The notes under the pieces: generated by a model | Told to the model about the DNA's origin: nothing | The model's database searches: none | Seen by the model: the letters and a program-made list of their open reading frames with translations, nothing else | Assembly: GCA_965655775.1 (NCBI GenBank) | Contig: CBFHHV010000014.1 | Span: forward strand, 1 to 29,231 | DNA: 29,231 nt | Source: Marisimplicoccus sp965655775 | GTDB taxonomy: Bacteria; Bacteroidota; Bacteroidia; Flavobacteriales; Flavobacteriaceae | Direction: 5' to 3' | Shown here: piece by piece, positions 14,647 to 24,300 of the stretch | Layout of the letters: each line of letters opens with the position of its first letter | Numbering within the stretch: the first letter of the stretch is position 1 | Translations under genes and position numbers: made by a program

Positions 14647-15111
14647 TTATTTATAATCTCCAAAAGTTTTTATTAATTCTTGTTTTCTGTATTTAAAAAT
14701 ATTTTTCAGTTTAGAATTAATAAAAAGGAAATTAAGTAGAACCCCAATTGGTCCTAGGGGAATTTTGTAGTGAATTACATCTTCCATTAAAACACCATTT
14801 TCGATTTCTTTAATAAAATGTTTGTGATGCCAGAAACTGTAAGGACCAAATCTTTGTTCATCAACGAAGAACTCTTTGTCTTGAACTTGAGTAATTTCAG
14901 TAACCCAATTAATCTTTATACCAAGCAATGGTTTAACAGTATACTGTATTATTTGACCTGGGTAGGCTTTCTTTTTATCATAATCAGTTATATTGAAATC
15001 CATAGACTTGGGTGTTATTAATTCCAAATTGTTGGGCGATGATAAAAAATCCCATGCTTCATTCAAACTAATAGGTAGCTTTTGTGAATATTTTAACTTA
15101 AAGATTTTCAT
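14647..15111 (-). CDS. SRPBCC family protein (START-like ligand-binding)
   Basis: The 154-residue protein begins FKLKYSQKLPISLNEAWDFLSSPNNLELITP, the helix-grip start of the polyketide cyclase/START-like SRPBCC fold. It continues with YTVKPLLGIKINWVTEITQV and a final amphipathic helix. Members bind hydrophobic ligands in a deep pocket. It overlaps maf by 14 bases upstream and abuts the SDR gene. SRPBCC and SDR genes of this type accompany photolyases in many marine Bacteroidota and cyanobacteria, which hints that the pair handles a pigment, lipid or chromophore; this is inference. Confidence 0.85.
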   Translation of the reverse strand: MKIFKLKYSQKLPISLNEAWDFLSSPNNLELITPKSMDFNITDYDKKKAYPGQIIQYTVKPLLGIKINWVTEITQVQDKEFFVDEQRFGPYSFWHHKHFIKEIENGVLMEDVIHYKIPLGPIGVLLNFLFINSKLKNIFKYRKQELIKTFGDYK

Positions 15112-15694
15112 TGATAATTTTAATTATTTCATTTGTAACTTGAGGGACAGGTAGGCCAAGAACACTTGTATAGCTTCCATTTACATACTCAACTCCAATC
15201 ATACCTATCCAGTCTTGAATACCATAACTTCCTGCTTTATCAATTGGATTGATATTCTCAACATAATAATCGATTTCTTTTTCAGTAAGATGTTTGTAAG
15301 TAACAGTTGTGCTCTCTGTTAAAATTTTAAACATATTAGTAGTCAAGAATCCGACTGAAGTAATTACATCATGAGATTTACCAGCAAATAATTGAAGCAT
15401 ATATTTTGCTTCCTTTTTATCCTTGGGCTTGCCTAAGCATTGATTTTTAAACCAAACAAGGGTATCGGCAGTAATTATAATTTCGTTCTTTTTAATTAAG
15501 TCATTAAAAGCATCAGATTTATTTTTGACTATATGCTTTGAAATTTCTGCTCCTTGAAGAAAATCGGGAAAACTTTCATCAACTGGAATTGAGTTCACTG
15601 TAAAATTTATACCAGTCATACCCAATAGCTCACTCCTTCTCGATGATCCTGAGCCCAAAATAATTTTATAATTTGATTTATTGACTAAATCCAT
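15098..15694 (-). CDS. maf: Maf family nucleotide pyrophosphatase
   Basis: The 198-residue protein matches Maf/YhdE nucleoside triphosphate pyrophosphatases, which hydrolyse dTTP, UTP or modified nucleotides to monophosphates and affect septum formation. Visible motifs are ILGSGSSRRSELL at the N-terminus (SxSxRR), ITADTLVWF, GKPKDKKEAKYMLQLFAGKSHDVITSV, and DKAGSYGIQD near the C-terminus. The length is standard. It overlaps kdsC upstream by 10 bases and the SRPBCC gene downstream by 14 bases, so it is within the long minus-strand operon. Confidence 0.95.
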   Translation of the reverse strand: MDLVNKSNYKIILGSGSSRRSELLGMTGINFTVNSIPVDESFPDFLQGAEISKHIVKNKSDAFNDLIKKNEIIITADTLVWFKNQCLGKPKDKKEAKYMLQLFAGKSHDVITSVGFLTTNMFKILTESTTVTYKHLTEKEIDYYVENINPIDKAGSYGIQDWIGMIGVEYVNGSYTSVLGLPVPQVTNEIIKIINENL

Positions 15695-16185
15695 TTATCA
15701 TGAATTCTCATTACTTGTTCAATCACATCTCGAACACAACCAAAACCTCCGTCTTTATGTGATACATAATCACATATTGACTTTACATCAACTGATGCAT
15801 CTTTAGGGCATGAAGAGATACCAACGACTTTTAATGGTCCAATATCTGGGTTATCATCACCCATATAAAGAATATTCTTTTTTTCCAGACCCTTTTCCTT
15901 CATAAAATTTTCTAATATTTCAATTTTATTAAAAGCCTTAAGAAAAACATCTTCAACACCCAATGAGTTTAGCCTAGTTCTAACATTTTCTTGCATGCCC
16001 CCAGATATAATAGCAATTCTATATCCTTTTGAAACGGCATGTTTTATAGCATATCCATCTTTTGCATTGAATTGTCTGTCTATCTTTCCATCATGAGTAT
16101 ATATAATTTTTCCATTTGTCATTACTCCGTCTACATCAAAAATGAAGGTTGTTATATCTTTTAATCTTGTCTTGTATGTATCCAT
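15685..16185 (-). CDS. kdsC: 3-deoxy-D-manno-octulosonate 8-phosphate phosphatase (KdsC-type HAD)
   Basis: The product of about 166 residues is a HAD-IIIA phosphatase. It has the nucleophile motif FIFDVDGVMTNG (Asp17 and Asp19), FNAKDGYAIKHA, the motif-II serine in IAIISGG, and the acidic motif YMGDDNPDIGPL, followed by a short cap-free C-terminus typical of KdsC. KdsC removes phosphate from Kdo-8-P in LPS core synthesis, and kdsA, which makes that substrate, lies at 28047-28784. The ATG at 16185 is chosen over the TTG at 16200. It heads the photolyase operon and is divergent from ccsBA. Confidence 0.9.
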   Translation of the reverse strand: MDTYKTRLKDITTFIFDVDGVMTNGKIIYTHDGKIDRQFNAKDGYAIKHAVSKGYRIAIISGGMQENVRTRLNSLGVEDVFLKAFNKIEILENFMKEKGLEKKNILYMGDDNPDIGPLKVVGISSCPKDASVDVKSICDYVSHKDGGFGCVRDVIEQVMRIHDKWI

Positions 16186-16197
16186 AATATTTTGATG

Positions 16198-16205
16198 CAA
16201 ATTTA
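16198..16205 (-). promoter_or_regulatory. -7 element (TAAATTTG) upstream of kdsC
   Basis: On the minus strand TAAATTTG matches TAnnTTTG exactly and lies 12 bases before the kdsC ATG, implying a leader of about 8 bases. No TTG is seen at the expected -33 spacing. It would drive the whole kdsC-to-DUF2805 operon, including the photolyase genes. Confidence 0.45.
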
Positions 16206-16262
16206 AATAAACTTTAACATGATATTGTTAGCTAAATGATTAAATATTAAAAATTTCATATT

Positions 16263-16270
16263 TATCTTTG
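16263..16270 (+). promoter_or_regulatory. -7 element (TATCTTTG) upstream of ccsBA
   Basis: TATCTTTG fits TAnnTTTG exactly and ends 11 bases before the ccsBA ATG at 16282, implying a very short leader. The nearest upstream TTG (16225-16227) is too far for a normal -33 box, so the element is only moderately supported. Confidence 0.42.
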
Positions 16271-16281
16271 AGGGCTTTAAA

Positions 16282-19200
16282 ATGGGATCTAAAATACTAA
16301 ATTTTCTTTTTTCAACTCAACTAATGCTTGTGTTGCTTATTCTCTTTCCAATTGCGATGGGTATAGGAACATTTTTAGAAAGTTGGTATTCAACTGATGC
16401 AGCAAGAATTTGGGTTTACAATGCATGGTGGTTTGAAGCTTTAATGCTTTTGTTGATGTTGAACTTTATGGGTAATATAAAGAAGTATAATCTTCTTAGC
16501 AGAGAAAAATTATCTGTTCTTATCCTCCATCTATCTTTTATATTTATTCTACTTGGTGCTTTTGTTACAAGATATATCGGTGATGAAGGAGTCATGCCAA
16601 TTAGAGAAAATAATATCTCGAATTCATATTTATCGGAAAAAACATACTTAACCGTTTTAATTGATGGGGAAAATGAAGGTCTCACTGAAAGGAAAACTCT
16701 AAAATCTCAACTTCTCCTATCTGAACATGTAAACAATAACTTTATAATTAATGAAAATTTTTATGACAAAAACTTTTCAATTTCATTCGATGATTTTAGG
16801 GAGAATGTTACGGAAGGTTTAGTACTTGATCCATCAGGTGAAAGATATATAAAATTAGTTGAAGCTGTTGATGGAAACAGACGTGAACATTACATTAAAG
16901 AAGGACAAGTTTCAAGTATACAAAATATCTTATTCTCTTTCAATTCTTATCAGAAAGGAGCAATCAATATAACCTCAGAGGCTGGAGAATATTTCATTGA
17001 GTCGCCATTTGATGCTCAGTTTACTGTAATGTCCACACAACAGAATGGAAATTTACTTAAAGATAAAAAACAGCTTTTAGAATTAAGATCACTTTACCAA
17101 ATACCCGGTTTTCAATTTGTATTCCCAGAACCTGCTTTAAGAGGTGTCTTTGAGATTGTCGATGCTGAAGTAACAGATAGGGAAATAGAAGATGCTCTGT
17201 ATCTTAACCTTAATTATAATGGTAAGAATGAGAAAGTCGCTTTATTAGGAGGTAGGGGTTATGTTAACAGCCCTAAATCAATAACTATTGATGACCTTGA
17301 TTTTCATTTATCTTATGGATCGAATGAGGTTCAACTTCCATTTACCATAAAATTAAATGATTTTATTGCTGAGAAATATCCAGGTACTGAAAATAGTTAC
17401 TCATCATTTATGAGTAGGGTAACAGTCGAAGACGATAAAATATTTGATTATGATATTTTCATGAATAATATACTAAATTATAAAGGCTACAGATTCTTTC
17501 AAGCCTCTTTTGACCCTGATGAAAAAGGAACTGTGTTATCAGTCAATAATGACTTCTGGGGAACATTTATAACATATGCAGGTTATTTTTTACTTTATTT
17601 AAGTATGATGGGTATTTTCTTTTTAGGAAATTCTAGATTTAAATTTTTAGCAAAACAATTGAATAAAAAGACAGCTGTTGTGATTTTTCTTTTTTTTAGT
17701 TCTGGTCTTTTTAGTCAGAATATTAATTTAGCTCCTAAAACTGAATACATTGATTCAATAATTATTAATACATCATATACAAAAGAGCATGCCAGTAAAT
17801 TTGGAAAAATAGTTATTCAGGATAGTGGTGGAAGAATGAAGCCAGCAAACACTTTCTCTTCGGAGTTATTAAGGAAAGTAAGTAGATCTAACTCATACAA
17901 TGGACTAAATTCAGATCAAGTATTATTGTCTATAATGGATAACCCTGGTGTATGGTTTAATGCCCCACTTGTATATATAAAATCTCGCCAAAAAGGTGAT
18001 ACTATTAAAAAAATTATTGGAATTGATAAAGATGTTAAAAAGGCTCCACTAGTCTCATTTTTTGATTCTCTTGGAAACTATAAACTAGCTACAAATCTTG
18101 AAAAAGCATATTTAGCTACAGTTCCAACCCAAATTGAAAAAGATATAATCGAATTAGATAGGAGGGTCAATCTTCTCTATTCTGCATTAGAGGGAAAAAT
18201 AATGAGAATATTCCCTGTTCCAAATGATGCTAACAATAAGTGGGTCTCTTTTCCAGAAGTAAATGAAGTTGAGTTTAACGGCGCAGATTCCCTATACGTC
18301 AATAATGTTTTACAACTATATTTTCAAACTCTTAGAGTATCGAGAGAAAGTAGTAATTATTCGCAATCTGAAGAGTTGTTAGAAAGTATTAAAGGCTACC
18401 AAGTTAAATATGGTAGTGATGTAATGCCTAGTGATTTAAAGATATCATCTGAAATAATTTATAATCAAGCAGACATTTTTAATAGACTATACAAGTGGTA
18501 TCTACTCTTAGGATTCTCTTTACTTTTAATTTTAATTCTTCAGATTTTTAATGACAAAAAATTTTACAATATTTTAATAAAGATTGTTGAATACACAATA
18601 TATTTCTTGTTTATCTTAAATACACTAGGCCTTGCCGCTAGATGGTATATCGCGGGACATGCCCCATGGAGTGATGCTTATGAGTCTATAATTTTTGTTG
18701 CTTGGGCAACAGTAATTTTTGGGATTATATTTGGAAGAAAATCATATTTTACTTTAGCATCTGCAACTCTAGTGTCTTCTATTATTTTATCTGTAGCCCA
18801 TATGAATTGGCTAGACCCTTCAATAGCAAATCTTCAACCTGTTCTAGATAGCTATTGGCTTATGATTCATGTTGCAGTTATAGTAGGGAGCTATGGTCCT
18901 TTTGCTATTGGTATGATATTAGGTATAGTAGTATTGTTATTGACAATTATAGCTAATAAGAAGAATAGAAAGTCTTTTGTAAAGAAGTTAGAAGAGTTAA
19001 CTATAGTTAATGAATTATCACTTACAATAGGATTAGTAATGTTAACCATTGGGAACTTTTTAGGTGGAATGTGGGCTAATGAAAGTTGGGGTAGATATTG
19101 GGGTTGGGATCCCAAAGAAACTTGGGCATTAATTAGTATTATCATTTACACAGCTGTACTTCATTTAAGAATAGTTCCCAAGCTTAATAATAAATGGCTT

Positions 19201-19398
19201 TTTAATTTACTTAGTATTATTTCTTTTGGTGCAATTTTGATGACATATTTTGGTGTCAACTTTTATCTTGTCGGACTTCATTCATATGCATCTGGTGATA
19301 AAGTTATTACACCTGATTTTGTATATTATTCCATTGCTTTTATAACTATTTTAGGCTTAATTTCTTACTTTGCAAATAAGAAAAACAAAGTGCTTTAA
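16282..19398 (+). CDS. ccsBA: Fused cytochrome c biogenesis protein CcsBA (ResB-CcsA)
   Basis: The 1038-residue membrane protein is the fused System II heme exporter and cytochrome c synthase. The N-terminal ResB/CcsB part (to about residue 460) has FLFSTQLMLVLLILFPIAMG, AWWFEALMLLLMLNFMG and a large periplasmic ResB domain closed by a membrane span. A periplasmic insert (about 470-730) starts after a second hydrophobic stretch, and the CcsA part (about 735-1038) carries AGHAPWSDAYE, IHVAVIVGSYG, the heme-binding WWD region MWANESWGRYWGWDPKETW, and VGLHSYASG, which supplies another heme histidine. It attaches heme to CxxCH apocytochromes at the outer face of the inner membrane. The stop overlaps the next gene's ATG (TAATG). 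Confidence 0.93.
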   Translation: MGSKILNFLFSTQLMLVLLILFPIAMGIGTFLESWYSTDAARIWVYNAWWFEALMLLLMLNFMGNIKKYNLLSREKLSVLILHLSFIFILLGAFVTRYIGDEGVMPIRENNISNSYLSEKTYLTVLIDGENEGLTERKTLKSQLLLSEHVNNNFIINENFYDKNFSISFDDFRENVTEGLVLDPSGERYIKLVEAVDGNRREHYIKEGQVSSIQNILFSFNSYQKGAINITSEAGEYFIESPFDAQFTVMSTQQNGNLLKDKKQLLELRSLYQIPGFQFVFPEPALRGVFEIVDAEVTDREIEDALYLNLNYNGKNEKVALLGGRGYVNSPKSITIDDLDFHLSYGSNEVQLPFTIKLNDFIAEKYPGTENSYSSFMSRVTVEDDKIFDYDIFMNNILNYKGYRFFQASFDPDEKGTVLSVNNDFWGTFITYAGYFLLYLSMMGIFFLGNSRFKFLAKQLNKKTAVVIFLFFSSGLFSQNINLAPKTEYIDSIIINTSYTKEHASKFGKIVIQDSGGRMKPANTFSSELLRKVSRSNSYNGLNSDQVLLSIMDNPGVWFNAPLVYIKSRQKGDTIKKIIGIDKDVKKAPLVSFFDSLGNYKLATNLEKAYLATVPTQIEKDIIELDRRVNLLYSALEGKIMRIFPVPNDANNKWVSFPEVNEVEFNGADSLYVNNVLQLYFQTLRVSRESSNYSQSEELLESIKGYQVKYGSDVMPSDLKISSEIIYNQADIFNRLYKWYLLLGFSLLLILILQIFNDKKFYNILIKIVEYTIYFLFILNTLGLAARWYIAGHAPWSDAYESIIFVAWATVIFGIIFGRKSYFTLASATLVSSIILSVAHMNWLDPSIANLQPVLDSYWLMIHVAVIVGSYGPFAIGMILGIVVLLLTIIANKKNRKSFVKKLEELTIVNELSLTIGLVMLTIGNFLGGMWANESWGRYWGWDPKETWALISIIIYTAVLHLRIVPKLNNKWLFNLLSIISFGAILMTYFGVNFYLVGLHSYASGDKVITPDFVYYSIAFITILGLISYFANKKNKVL

Positions 19399-20309
19399 TG
19401 ATTAAAATAAATATTCAGAACGAATATTCACCTTTAAAAACCATCATTCTTGGAATTGCTAAAGATATCGGCCCTCCTCCACTAGAGAAGGATGTGTATG
19501 ACCCAGGATCTTTGTATCATATTCATAACAACTCTTATCCAACCGAAAAAGATTTATTGATTGAACTTGACAGCTTTCATGGAAAACTTGTAAAGCATAA
19601 TGTAGAAGTTATTAGGCCAGAAAATATATCAAATTGTAACCAAATCTTTGCAAGGGATCTAGGGTTTGTAATCTCAAATATGTTTTTCATGTCAAATATT
19701 GTCCCAAACAGAGAAGAAGAAATTAAGGGGATTGAGGATATTATTAAAAAATTTGATGTAGGTGTAATTAAACTTCCTGATTTCATGCATATTGAGGGAG
19801 GTGACGTCATAATCCACAATGATAAAATATTTATCGGTACATATTCTGATGAAGATTATTCTTCATTAATAACAGCTAGAACTAATAATGAATCAATTGA
19901 ATATCTTAAAAGTCTGATTACTGAATTGGAAATAATACCTGTTGAAATAAAAAAGTCTAATACTAATATCTATGAAAACACTTTACATCTAGATTGCTGT
20001 TTTCAAACTATTTCTAAACATAATGCAATCATATGTCCAGATGGATTTAGAAATGTAAACGATATTAATTTTATAACTAAAATCTTTGGAAAAGAAAACA
20101 TCTTTGAAGCCTCACTTGAGGAATATTCTCAACTTACCTCAAATGTTTTGGTAATTTCTCCGGACGTTATAATCTCACATTCAAAGTTTAAAAGATTAAA
20201 CAAATGGCTTAGAGATAAGGGTGTCTTAGTGGAAGAAGTTGATTACTCAAATGTTTCTAAAATGTCAGGTTTATTTAGATGTTCAACTCTACCCTTATGC
20301 AGAGAGTAA
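19398..20309 (+). CDS. Amidinotransferase / arginine deiminase-like family protein
   Basis: The 303-residue protein has the five-bladed guanidino-group-modifying fold markers: IFARDLGFVI near residue 75, HIEGGDVIIHNDKIFIG near 135, ENTLHLDCCF with the catalytic histidine near 195, and the C-terminal catalytic cysteine in LFRCSTLPLCRE (Cys295). These give the Cys-His-acidic set of arginine deiminases, DDAH and glycine amidinotransferase. The substrate cannot be fixed from sequence; arginine, methylarginine or a related guanidino compound is likely. Starts and stops on both sides overlap as TAATG, linking it to ccsBA and CtlX translation. Confidence 0.8.
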   Translation: MIKINIQNEYSPLKTIILGIAKDIGPPPLEKDVYDPGSLYHIHNNSYPTEKDLLIELDSFHGKLVKHNVEVIRPENISNCNQIFARDLGFVISNMFFMSNIVPNREEEIKGIEDIIKKFDVGVIKLPDFMHIEGGDVIIHNDKIFIGTYSDEDYSSLITARTNNESIEYLKSLITELEIIPVEIKKSNTNIYENTLHLDCCFQTISKHNAIICPDGFRNVNDINFITKIFGKENIFEASLEEYSQLTSNVLVISPDVIISHSKFKRLNKWLRDKGVLVEEVDYSNVSKMSGLFRCSTLPLCRE

Positions 20310-21214
20310 TGAGTCATTTCACTTCAAAAATATTAATGATTTCTCCTAATAAATTTAGAAATAATGAATATACTCATTCCGATAATGTTTTTCAATCAAA
20401 AAAAACTAATGAAAATGATGTTCAGTTTCAAGCTTTAAAAGAATTTGATAGATTGAGAGAACTTATATCAAAATCAGGAATAGAGGTTTTCAGTTTTAAT
20501 GACGATAGTGAATTTGACACTCCTGATGCTGTATTTCCTAATAATTGGATCTCCTTTCACCACCAAAATAAAGCCATATTATACCCTATGTTTTCCCCAA
20601 ACAGGAGGTTTGAAAGAAAGTCTAAAATATTAGATAAGCTTTCTAGGTCTGGTATTGAAATTGAACTAATTAAGAATTACTCTATACATGAGGATGAAAA
20701 CAGATTTCTAGAAGGAACTGGAAGTATTGTTTTAGACAGAAAATCGAAAAAAGCTTATTGCTCTTTATCTGGTAGGTCTGATTTAAGTCTGTTTAAAAAA
20801 TTTTGTACTGATATGAATTATTTACCCATTATTTTTAAATCTACACATCTCTCAAAACCAATTTATCACACAAATGTTATGATGTCAATATGTAATAAAT
20901 TTGCAATCATATGTCTTGATTCAATAACTAATAAAAATGAAAGAAACATTGTCACTGAAAATTTGAACAACTCAGGATTAGAGATTATTGATATCAGTGT
21001 TAATCAAATGACTTGTTTTTTAGGTAATTGCATTCAACTAATTAATTCAGATCAATCTCCAATTCTAATAATGAGTTCCAGAGCTTTTAATTCAATTAGC
21101 AAATCTCAACTTAAAAGGATTGAATCACAAACAGAAATCATTCATTCTGAAATTAAAACTATTGAGAACAACGGTGGAGGAAGTGCTAGATGTATGATAG
21201 CTGAAGTTTTTTAG
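20309..21214 (+). CDS. ctlX: CtlX family guanidino hydrolase / amidinotransferase
   Basis: The product of about 301 residues resembles CtlX (citrulline utilization hydrolase) proteins: ILMISPNKFRNN at the start, TPDAVFPNNWISFH, LEGTGSIVLDR, YHTNVMMSI with the catalytic histidine, MTCFLGNCIQL, and the C-terminal NGGGSARCMIAEVF with the catalytic cysteine. It shares the fold of the preceding gene but belongs to a different subfamily. The ATG at 20309 overlaps the previous stop (TAATG); the in-frame ATG at 20279 is inside the neighbour and unlikely. No ornithine aminotransferase or other arginine-pathway gene is in view, so the physiological pathway is inferred only. Confidence 0.85.
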   Translation: MSHFTSKILMISPNKFRNNEYTHSDNVFQSKKTNENDVQFQALKEFDRLRELISKSGIEVFSFNDDSEFDTPDAVFPNNWISFHHQNKAILYPMFSPNRRFERKSKILDKLSRSGIEIELIKNYSIHEDENRFLEGTGSIVLDRKSKKAYCSLSGRSDLSLFKKFCTDMNYLPIIFKSTHLSKPIYHTNVMMSICNKFAIICLDSITNKNERNIVTENLNNSGLEIIDISVNQMTCFLGNCIQLINSDQSPILIMSSRAFNSISKSQLKRIESQTEIIHSEIKTIENNGGGSARCMIAEVF

Positions 21215-21251
21215 AAAACCTTATACACTATTTAATTTTACTATAACAAAA

Positions 21252-21281
21252 TTGAAATGATAAATGAGTTTCTTAATTTTT
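21252..21281 (+). promoter_or_regulatory. Possible promoter of the secreted BNR protein (TTG-N19-TAATTTTT)
   Basis: TTG at 21252-21254 and TAATTTTT at 21274-21281 are spaced by 19 bases, matching the Bacteroidota layout except for T instead of the final G. Transcription would begin near 21286, leaving about 18 bases before the ATG at 21304. The otherwise empty 89-base gap after ctlX supports a new transcription unit here. Confidence 0.38.
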
Positions 21282-21303
21282 TAATATATTTAAATAAAAA
21301 AAA

Positions 21304-24300
21304 ATGAAAAAACTAATCACTAAAATATTAATATTATTTTCAGTTGTTTTTAATTCCAATACTACTTCAGCTCAAGACTATGGAAATTTGCAAAATGCAC
21401 TATCAGGATATTCATACAGATCAGTTGGTCCTGCTTTCATGTCAGGAAGAATAGCTGATATAGCAATTGATAGTAATAATGAAAACTTATGGTATGTAGC
21501 TGTTGGTTCTGGTGGAGTATGGAAGACAAAAAATGCTGGAACAACTTGGATACCACTTACAGACAATATGCCTTTTTATTCAACTGGATCAATTACAATT
21601 GACCCTAACGACTCGTCAAGAATATGGGTTGGTACCGGAGAAAATGTTGCAGGAAGACATGTTGGTATTGGGCATGGTATATACCTTTCTAAAGATTCAG
21701 GATCAACATGGGATGACATGGGTTTAAATAAGTCTGAACATATCTCAAAAATTATTGTTCACCCTGATAACTCCAACATAATATGGGTTGCATCTCAGGG
21801 ACCTCTTTGGAATTCTGGAGGTGACAGAGGCTTATTTATGTCAACTGATGGTGGTAATTCATGGTCAAATAAACTTTACGTTAATGAATGGACAGGTGTT
21901 ACTGATATAATTATAGATCCAACTAATCCAGATATTCTTTATGCTGCAACTTGGCAGAGACACAGAAATGTTGCATCTCTCATCGATGGTGGTCCAGGAA
22001 CATCTATATACAAGAGTATTGATGGTGGTAATACATGGAATAAGATTGACTCAGGACTTCCAAGCTCAAATATGGGAAAAATAGGATTAGCGATTTCACC
22101 TATGAAACCAGAAGTTATATATGCTGCAATTGAGTTAGATAGAAGATCTGGTGCAGTATATAGATCTGATAATAGTGGAGGTGTGTGGAAAAAAATGTCA
22201 AATACGGTAGCCGGAGCAACTGGTCCGCACTATTATCAAGAGCTATATGCATCACCACACGTTTTTGATAGAATTTACTTGATGAATGTAAGGGTTTTAG
22301 TTTCTGATGATGGTGGTGATAATTTTTATCAAATGAAAGAAATTAATAAACACTCTGATAATCATTCATTAGCATTCAAAAAAGATGATCCAGAATATCT
22401 CTTAATTGGAACAGATGGGGGTATCTATGAATCTTTTGATGATACTGAATCTTGGAAATTTGTTTCAAATTTACCAATAACACAATTTTATAAATTAGCT
22501 GTTGACGATTCTGAACCCTTTTATAATATATATGGGGGAACGCAGGATAATAACACCCAAGGTGGTCCTTCCAGAACATTTAAATCTGAAGGAATAACCA
22601 ATTCCGATTGGTATGTTGTATTAGGGGGTGATGGGCATCAACCTGCTACTGAGCCAGGAAATCCAAATATTATTTATGCTCAATCTCAACAAGGCTATAT
22701 TAATAGGATTGATATGACAACCGGAGAAATTGTTGATATAAGACCACAAGAGGGCATAGACGATGATTATGAAAGGTTTAACTGGGATTCTCCAATTTTA
22801 GTAAGTCAGCATGATCCCAAGAGAATTTATTTTGGTTCTCAACGTGTTTGGAGGTCAGAGGATAGAGGTGATAGCTGGAATGCTATATCAACTGATTTAA
22901 CAAAAAATGAGGAAAGATTTGAATTACCAATTATGGGACGAGTTCAAAGCTGGGAAAACGCATGGGATGTGCTTGCAATGTCAACATATAATACTATTAC
23001 TTCTCTCGCTGAATCTCCAATAAATGAAAACATCCTGTATGCTGGTACAGATGATGGTATAATTCAATTCACTGAAAACGGAGGAGAAACTTGGACTAAA
23101 ATGCCTGTTAATAAACTTCCAAACACACCAGCTACAGCTTTTGTAAATGATATACGTGCAGATTTACATAATGAAAAAACAGCATATGTTGTTCTAGACA
23201 ACCACAAGTTTGGTGATTATAAGCCTTATTTATTTAAAACAGTAGATGGAGGTAAAAAATGGGTAAACATCACTAATGGTTTACCTGATGGAACATTACT
23301 GTGGAGAGTTGTTCAAGATCATGTTGATCCAAATCTTTTATTCCTCGCAACAGAATATGGAGTCTATATAAGTTTGAATGGAGGAGACAAATGGTTGAAT
23401 TTTTCAAACAACTTACCTACAATTTCCGTACGTGACTTAACAATTCAAAGAAGAGAAAATGATTTAGTTTTAGCAACTTTTGGTAGAAGTTTTTATATAC
23501 TCGATGATATTAGCTCACTTCGAGATTTATCTCCAGCAAATCTTGAAAAAGAAGCTTTTTTATTTTCTCCCAGAAGAGGACTACAATATACTCCTGTAAG
23601 GAGTGGAACTTCTAGTGCTGGAACAAATAAATATGTTGCTAGCAATCCTAGGTATGGAATTAATTTTAAATATCACTTAAGTAATACCTATAAGACTATG
23701 TATGAAAATAGAAAAGATTCTGAACTTGATGGTATAATATCTGGATCAATTCAAGAAGAGCTTATTAGATCTGGATACGACACTCCTAAAAGTGTAATTA
23801 ATGAAAGCACTGAAAGATTACTTCAAGAAACTCAGCTTGATTTATCAACAATAGAAAGTGTTAAAAGAAAATTAATTGAAAATCAAGGAAATTATGATGA
23901 TATTGATTTCCCTGGATGGGATTATCTTGAAATGGAAATAAATGAAATTTCCCCTAAAATTTTTCTTGAAATAAGAGATAATCAGAATCAGTTAGTTGAA
24001 AAAATTTATGGATCAAGAAGAAAAGGATTAAATAATATAAATTGGGACCTTAAAAGATCTATACCAACAGTTTCATATACAGACTCTAAGAGGTATGGAG
24101 AAATTAGATTGAATGTAAAGCCAGGAACTTATTCTGCTACAATATTCAAAAATATTGATGGAGAAATATCTAAGCTAACAGATAATGTATCATTCCAAGT
24201 TGAAAGAGTCAGAGAAAACATTTTGAAAAATCCAATGTCTAATCTTCATGAAACACATTTTGATAATGCTGCTAATTTTATTCAAACTGTTGTAGAAATG

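Noticed and set aside
20279..20308. Upstream ATG start of CtlX
   Set aside because: It lies inside the coding sequence of the preceding gene; the ATG at 20309 gives the TAATG overlap seen repeatedly in this window.
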